From NCBI GenBank assembly GCA_003210655.1, contig QCUQ01000004.1, positions 1-64,000 on the forward strand: a DNA stretch of 64,000 nucleotides, in the 5' to 3' direction. Every line of letters begins with the position of its first letter. Positions within the stretch are counted from its first letter, which is position 1. The position numbers and the translations under genes were made by a program. The DNA comes from Prochlorococcus sp. AG-679-M10 (lineage in GTDB: Bacteria; Cyanobacteriota; Cyanobacteriia; PCC-6307; Cyanobiaceae). Below, piece after piece: positions 59,258 to 64,000 of the stretch. The notes below the pieces were generated by a model. It was not told the DNA's origin and ran no database searches. It saw only the letters and a program-made list of their open reading frames with translations.

Positions 59258-60403
59258 TTGGATACTAATAAACTAATTTTAAAACCAGGATTAGAGGGTG
59301 TTCCAGTAACTAATTCATCAATATGTGATATTGACGGTCAAAAAGGGAAATTATTATATAGAGGCTATTCAATTGAAGAATTAGCACAGAAAAGTAGTTT
59401 CTTAGAAACTGCTTTTTTATTAATTTGGGGAGAATTACCTTCATCAACAGAACTAAGGGATTTTGAACAAGAAGTACAGATGCATCGGAGATTAAGCTTC
59501 AGAGTAAGAGATATGATGAAATGCTTCCCTGCCACAGGGCATCCCATGGATGCTCTGCAATCCAGTGCCGCCTCTCTTGGTCTTTTTTACTCAAGAAGAG
59601 CAATAGATGATCCAAAATATATTTATAACGCAGTGATAAGGCTAATTGCAAAAATTCCAACAATGATTGCTGCATTTCAACTTATAAGAAAAGGACAAGA
59701 TCCCATACAACCTAGGGATGATTTGTCCTACTCATCGAATTTTCTTTACATGTTGACTGAGAAAGAACAAGATCCTATAGCTGCAAAAGTTTTTGATAGA
59801 TGCCTAATTCTTCATGCAGAACACAGTTTAAATGCGAGTACATTTAGTGCACGAGTTACAGCTAGCACTCTTACAGACCCATACGCGGTAATTGCCTCTG
59901 CAGTAGGAACATTAGCTGGTCCTCTTCATGGAGGAGCAAATGAAGATGTAATTAAAATGCTAGAAGATATTAAAACTCCTGAAAAAGCTGCTTCTTTTCT
60001 AGAAGATGCGATTCAAAACAAAAGTAAAATAATGGGTTTCGGTCATAGAGAATATAAAGTTAAAGATCCTCGAGCAATTATTCTTCAGAAATTAGCAGAG
60101 GAGCTTTTTATAAGGTTTGGTAAAGATGAAATGTACGAAGTTGCTAAAAAATTAGAGTTAGAAGCTATTCCAAGGCTAGGAGGAAAAGGTATTTTTCCAA
60201 ACGTTGATTTCTACTCTGGCCTTGTTTATAGAAAACTTGGTATTCCCCGTGACTTATTTACTCCTATTTTTGCAATATCAAGAGTCGCAGGTTGGTTAGC
60301 TCATTGGAGGGAACAATTAGGAGCAAACAGAATTTTTAGACCATCGCAAATTTATACCGGTTCGGCTCCAAGAGATTGGATTACTTTAGAAAATCGAAAA
60401 TAA
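59258..60403 (+). CDS. gltA: Citrate synthase
   Basis: The 381-residue enzyme joins acetyl-CoA and oxaloacetate. The active-site histidines lie in LHAEHSLNAST and GFGHREYKVKDPR; the substrate loop GPLHGGANE is present. It is a type II-like short bacterial form. TTG start. It stands directly upstream of ndhA, a conserved neighbourhood in picocyanobacteria, linking the start of the incomplete TCA cycle and NDH-1. Confidence 0.95.
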   Translation: MDTNKLILKPGLEGVPVTNSSICDIDGQKGKLLYRGYSIEELAQKSSFLETAFLLIWGELPSSTELRDFEQEVQMHRRLSFRVRDMMKCFPATGHPMDALQSSAASLGLFYSRRAIDDPKYIYNAVIRLIAKIPTMIAAFQLIRKGQDPIQPRDDLSYSSNFLYMLTEKEQDPIAAKVFDRCLILHAEHSLNASTFSARVTASTLTDPYAVIASAVGTLAGPLHGGANEDVIKMLEDIKTPEKAASFLEDAIQNKSKIMGFGHREYKVKDPRAIILQKLAEELFIRFGKDEMYEVAKKLELEAIPRLGGKGIFPNVDFYSGLVYRKLGIPRDLFTPIFAISRVAGWLAHWREQLGANRIFRPSQIYTGSAPRDWITLENRK

Positions 60404-60478
60404 TATTTTCAGCTTTTCATAAAAAACACACATATTGTTTCTGAAGAGTTAATCTAAAGAATAAATAACAACAAAATT

Positions 60479-61597
60479 TTGAACTCCGGATTAGATCTCG
60501 AATATAGTTTTAATGAAATCTTAAAAGGATTAGGCCTCTCAAGTGAGCTTGCTCATATAATTTGGCTACCTTTACCAATGTTATTAGTTTTAGTATCAGC
60601 AGTAGTTGGTGTATTAGTCACAGTTTGGTTAGAAAGAAAAATATCTGCTGCTGCCCAACAAAGAATAGGTCCAGAATATGCTGGAGCTTTAGGAGTACTT
60701 CAACCAATTGCAGACGGTCTGAAATTACTTGTAAAAGAAGATATTATTCCTGCCAAAGCAGATTCAATTCTATTCACTGGTGGACCTATATTGGTATTGG
60801 TACCGGTTATTCTCTCCTGGTTAATTGTTCCCTTTGGTCAAAACTTGCTTATTAGTAATGTTGGTATTGGAATTTTTCTTTGGATAGCTCTAAGTAGTAT
60901 TCAACCCATTGGACTTCTTATGAGTGGCTACGCCTCGAATAATAAATATTCACTATTAGGGGGATTAAGAGCAGCTGCTCAATCTATTAGCTATGAAATA
61001 CCTCTGGCTTTGTCTGTACTAGCTATTGTTTTAATGACAAATTCCCTTAGTACTGTTGATATTGTTAATCAACAAAGTGGAGCTGGAATATTAAGTTGGA
61101 ATATATGGAGACAACCTGTTGGATTCATAATTTTCTGGATATGTGCTCTTGCTGAATGCGAAAGGCTACCATTCGACTTGCCAGAAGCTGAAGAAGAATT
61201 AGTAGCGGGTTATCAAACTGAATATGCTGGAATGAAATTTGCTTTATTTTATTTAGGCAGTTACATAAACTTAATCCTATCTGCATTATTAGTATCTATA
61301 CTTTATTTAGGAGGGTGGGGATTTCCTATTCCTGTTGAGATAATTTCTAAAGTTCTCAATCTTCCAATTAATGCTCCTGTGATTCAAGTTTTCACAGCCT
61401 CTATAGGAATCATAATGACTGTTCTTAAAGCATATCTATTGGTTTTTATTGCTATATTATTGCGTTGGACAACACCAAGGGTGAGAATAGATCAACTACT
61501 AGATTTAGGATGGAAATTCCTTCTCCCCATATCTCTTGCTAATCTACTTGTGACAGCAGGACTAAAATTAGCTTTCCCTCAATTTTTTGGTGGATAA
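60479..61597 (+). CDS. ndhA: NDH-1 subunit A (NuoH-like)
   Basis: The 372-residue protein has eight transmembrane helices and the conserved loops [33 protein letters not shown] and [31 protein letters not shown], which line the quinone entry. It anchors the peripheral arm of NDH-1. TTG start. A small inverted repeat follows directly after the stop. Confidence 0.97.
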   Translation: MNSGLDLEYSFNEILKGLGLSSELAHIIWLPLPMLLVLVSAVVGVLVTVWLERKISAAAQQRIGPEYAGALGVLQPIADGLKLLVKEDIIPAKADSILFTGGPILVLVPVILSWLIVPFGQNLLISNVGIGIFLWIALSSIQPIGLLMSGYASNNKYSLLGGLRAAAQSISYEIPLALSVLAIVLMTNSLSTVDIVNQQSGAGILSWNIWRQPVGFIIFWICALAECERLPFDLPEAEEELVAGYQTEYAGMKFALFYLGSYINLILSALLVSILYLGGWGFPIPVEIISKVLNLPINAPVIQVFTASIGIIMTVLKAYLLVFIAILLRWTTPRVRIDQLLDLGWKFLLPISLANLLVTAGLKLAFPQFFGG

Positions 61598-61598
61598 T

Positions 61599-61620
61599 GT
61601 TTAAGTACATATACTTAAAC
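61599..61620 (+). repeat. Perfect 9-bp inverted repeat between ndhA and ndhI
   Basis: GTTTAAGTA / TACTTAAAC with a 4-base spacer (CATA) begins two bases after the ndhA stop. It lies inside the ndh operon. Because no T run follows the stem, it does not look like a terminator. It may act as a 3'-end stabiliser or processing site that sets the ratio of ndhA to ndhI mRNA, or may bind a protein as DNA. Confidence 0.55.
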
Positions 61621-61666
61621 ATTAAATAAATCCACTAGAATAAAATAACAAAGTAAATTCTTTAAA

Positions 61667-62293
61667 ATGAAAGATTTTCTTCAAAAAGTAAATAGTTATA
61701 TTAAAGAGGCCTTCAGCGCTGGCAAATATTTATTTGATGGATTTTCTGTAACTTTTGATCATCTCCGAAGAAGACCAGTTACAGTTCAATACCCTTATGA
61801 GAAGTTAATTCCCTCTGAAAGATATAGAGGAAGAATACATTATGAATTTGATAAATGCATAGCCTGTGAAGTATGCGTACGCGTTTGTCCAATAAATCTA
61901 CCAGTGGTGGACTGGGTTATGAATAAAGAAACTAAGAAAAAGGAACTTAGAAATTACTCTATAGACTTCGGCGTTTGTATTTTTTGCGGGAATTGTGTTG
62001 AATATTGTCCTACAAATTGCTTATCTATGACTGAAGAATATGAATTAGCTTCATTCGATAGGCATAATTTAAATTTTGACAATATAGCATTAGGTAGACT
62101 TCCTACAAACGTTACTACTGATCCATCTGTAAAACCTCTTAGGGAACTTGCATATTTACCTAAAGGAGTTATGGATCCTCATGAAGTCCCTCCTTCTGAT
62201 GTTCGAGTTGGTAAACTACCTGAAGAAGTTTATGATTGGATAAAACCAGGAGTTAATGATAAAAAAAATCCTGCTATCACACCAAAAAATTAA
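61667..62293 (+). CDS. ndhI: NDH-1 iron-sulfur subunit I
   Basis: The 208-residue protein has two 4Fe-4S cluster motifs, [12 protein letters not shown] and [12 protein letters not shown], and the [15 protein letters not shown] lead-in. It carries electrons to the quinone site of the photosynthetic NDH-1, which takes them from ferredoxin. The C-terminal extension is Pro/Lys-rich, as in other cyanobacteria. It precedes ndhG by 13 bases. Confidence 0.97.
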   Translation: MKDFLQKVNSYIKEAFSAGKYLFDGFSVTFDHLRRRPVTVQYPYEKLIPSERYRGRIHYEFDKCIACEVCVRVCPINLPVVDWVMNKETKKKELRNYSIDFGVCIFCGNCVEYCPTNCLSMTEEYELASFDRHNLNFDNIALGRLPTNVTTDPSVKPLRELAYLPKGVMDPHEVPPSDVRVGKLPEEVYDWIKPGVNDKKNPAITPKN

Positions 62294-62306
62294 TTTAAAA
62301 TAATTC

Positions 62307-62906
62307 ATGTCTATAGCAGTCACAACCCAAATAATTTGTTTTTTAGTATTATCTTTAGTTGTAATAGTTGGAGCTCTAGGAGTTATTCTTCTTGAGAGTA
62401 TTGTTTACTCTGCATTTTTGCTTGGTGGAGTCTTCATGAGTGTTGCAGGCTTATATTTGCTCTTAAACGCTAGTTTTGTTGCAGCAGCACAAGTATTAGT
62501 TTATGTCGGAGCAGTTAATGTTTTGATCATTTTTGCCATAATGTTAGTTAATAAAAAAGAAGATTTGAAGCCTATCGATAACCTTAAGTCAAGAAGAATT
62601 ATATCAACATCAATTTGTTTAACTCTTCTTAGTCTCTTAATTAGAGTTGACTTATCTAATGTATGGGGTTTAGCAGATCCTAATAAGTCTATAGGTGAGG
62701 AATCTACAATAAGAATTGGAGAGCACTTATTTAGTGATTATTTACTCCCATTTGAAGTGGCATCCGTACTACTTTTAATGGCTATGATTGGAGCTATAGT
62801 TTTAGCGAGAAGAGATGTTATGAATGAAGATATTTCAACAGGATTACCAGTTGACCAAGAGTTGATTGAAAAATCAAGTGAACCATTGCTAATGAAAAAA
62901 AATTAA
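62307..62906 (+). CDS. ndhG: NDH-1 subunit G (NuoJ-like)
   Basis: The 199-residue protein has five hydrophobic helices and the NuoJ motif [27 protein letters not shown]. It is part of the membrane arm of NDH-1. It follows ndhI and precedes ndhE by a single base, as in the standard ndhAIGE order. Confidence 0.96.
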   Translation: MSIAVTTQIICFLVLSLVVIVGALGVILLESIVYSAFLLGGVFMSVAGLYLLLNASFVAAAQVLVYVGAVNVLIIFAIMLVNKKEDLKPIDNLKSRRIISTSICLTLLSLLIRVDLSNVWGLADPNKSIGEESTIRIGEHLFSDYLLPFEVASVLLLMAMIGAIVLARRDVMNEDISTGLPVDQELIEKSSEPLLMKKN

Positions 62907-62907
62907 T

Positions 62908-63228
62908 ATGAATTTAGAGACAATTCCACTACAAGCCTTTTTAATAGTTTCCTCAATATTATTTTGTATAGGTATTTGGGGATTATTAAATAGTAGAAAT
63001 GCAGTAAGAGTTTTGATGAGCATAGAATTAATGTTGAACGCAGTTAATATCAATTTGATGGCATTTTCTTCATATATAGACAATAACCTTATTCAGGGGC
63101 AGGTTTTTGCAATTTTTGTTATTACAGTTGCCGCAGCAGAAGCAGCTGTAGGTTTAGCTATTTTGTTATCTCTATATAGAAATAGAGTCACTGTGGATAT
63201 GGAAAGTTTTAATTTATTAAAGTGGTAA
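62908..63228 (+). CDS. ndhE: NDH-1 subunit E (NuoK-like)
   Basis: The 106-residue protein has three membrane helices and the conserved buried glutamates in [13 protein letters not shown] and [12 protein letters not shown], which belong to the proton path. It closes the ndhAIGE cluster and is 10 bases before nadK. Confidence 0.97.
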   Translation: MNLETIPLQAFLIVSSILFCIGIWGLLNSRNAVRVLMSIELMLNAVNINLMAFSSYIDNNLIQGQVFAIFVITVAAAEAAVGLAILLSLYRNRVTVDMESFNLLKW

Positions 63229-63238
63229 AAAGCTTCTA

Positions 63239-64000
63239 GTGAAACTTTCGTTGGTTCTTATTATATATCGTTCTAACAGTCCTATAGCTCTAGAAACATC
63301 CATATTTTGTGAAAATTCTCTCAAAAATAGAAATATAGAGTCATACAGGATAGAAAGTGATTTTGATAAAAATCAATTTGAAAGCTATTTTTCTAATCTT
63401 GCTTCATTCCCTGAGTTAGTAATTGTTCTTGGTGGTGATGGAACTGTACTTAAATCTGCTAATGCATTAGTTAATTATGATATTCCTTTACTTAGTTTTA
63501 ATATTGGGGGTAATTTAGGATTTTTAACCCAAGACAAAGATTTTTTATTTGACCAATCGTTTATTGAAATTTTAGAAAAAGAAGAGTTCATAATTGATTT
63601 TAGAAATAGACTACATTGCGATGTATATAGTAATAAAAAGCAAACAGAAAGAAAGCTAATAAAAAGTTACGACGCTTTAAATGATTTTTATTTTAAATCT
63701 GTTGAAGAAGATATTTCCCCTACCAATCAAATTCAGATAGAAATAGATAATGAAATAGTAAACGCATATAAAGGTGATGGTTTAATTATTTCTTCATCAA
63801 CTGGTTCCACAGCTTACTCTATGGCAGCAGGGGGGCCAATAGTACACCCCTCAATCAATGCATTTGTTATAAATCCAATATGTCCAATGAGTTTAGCCAG
63901 CCGCCCAATTATTATTCCTGATACAAGTAAAGTAATCATTAGAGCCGTACAAAATAATAAAAGAGAAATAAAACTATGGAAAGATGGATCAAAATGTATG
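63239..64000 (+). CDS. nadK: NAD kinase, 3' end cut by the window
   Basis: The gene is not in the ORF track because it runs off the right edge. From a GTG at 63239 it encodes at least 254 residues in an open frame. The NAD-binding GGDGT lies in [15 protein letters not shown], with [10 protein letters not shown] and the later [26 protein letters not shown], all hallmarks of NadK. It makes NADP+, the acceptor of photosynthetic electrons, and probably follows the ndh genes in one transcript. Confidence 0.93.
   Translation, partial: MKLSLVLIIYRSNSPIALETSIFCENSLKNRNIESYRIESDFDKNQFESYFSNLASFPELVIVLGGDGTVLKSANALVNYDIPLLSFNIGGNLGFLTQDKDFLFDQSFIEILEKEEFIIDFRNRLHCDVYSNKKQTERKLIKSYDALNDFYFKSVEEDISPTNQIQIEIDNEIVNAYKGDGLIISSSTGSTAYSMAAGGPIVHPSINAFVINPICPMSLASRPIIIPDTSKVIIRAVQNNKREIKLWKDGSKCM

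Noticed and set aside
60562-60855. 97-aa plus-strand ORF in another frame of ndhA
   Set aside because: Ser/Cys-rich out-of-frame translation of a conserved membrane protein.

Overview
The window looks like a piece of the chromosome of a high-light-adapted Prochlorococcus (a streamlined marine picocyanobacterium). Supporting signs are the very AT-rich DNA, the tight packing of genes with overlaps of 1-22 bases, and cyanobacterial marker genes: cp12, chlM, the ndhAIGE cluster and ndhH, sbtA/sbtB with a BicA-like SulP transporter, phylloquinone (men) genes, and a LuxR-type response regulator resembling Ycf29. The genus assignment comes from recognising the proteins and gene order. No rRNA or tRNA gene was found in the window. 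Layout, left to right: (1) 0.1-7.6 kb: an aspartoacylase-like hydrolase, a GST-like protein, CP12, a small orphan protein, and a minus-strand run hemB - VOC protein - mutS2 - obg. (2) 7.8-11.7 kb: an inorganic-carbon uptake module (BicA-like, SbtA, PII-like SbtB) facing a thioredoxin-reductase-like flavoprotein whose pyridine-nucleotide motifs are lost. (3) 12-18.3 kb: a small coiled protein plus an ABC1 kinase, enolase, and a divergent ClpB paralogue. (4) 18.3-21.7 kb: secE-nusG-rplK-rplA-[L10 leader]-rplJ-rplL. (5) 21.7-31.4 kb: rnhA, pyrD, a CobC-like aminotransferase, murG, a secreted orphan, pgk, rbgA-rluD, and an orphan double-ATPase ABC protein. (6) 31.5-43.3 kb: a RelA/SpoT enzyme, mnmE, nadC, argS, a HisC-like enzyme, then a minus-strand run prfB - DUF3285 - ybeY - dgkA - trpG/pabA - MBL protein. 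prfB needs a programmed +1 frameshift, so the ORF track shows only part of it. (7) 43.3-49.6 kb: grxC-gshB and the phylloquinone genes menF, menA, menC, menE and a DHNA-CoA-type thioesterase. (8) 49.6-57.6 kb: ndhH, rsmH, a cysteine desulfurase, a response regulator, chlM, purE, cysC, an eIF1/SUI1-like protein, trpB and a rhodanese. (9) 57.7-64 kb: an Asn/Lys-rich secreted orphan, gltA, ndhA-ndhI-ndhG-ndhE and a 3'-truncated NAD kinase. The gene content is almost all core metabolism and information processing. There is no sign of phage, transposon, CRISPR, defence island or horizontally acquired block. The points most worth following up are changes within known families: the thioredoxin-reductase-like protein without NADPH motifs, the ClpB paralogue lacking the first-domain arginine fingers, CP12 and SbtB shortened in their redox-regulatory parts, the prfB recoding site, and RNA structures in the ribosomal-protein and ndh operons.
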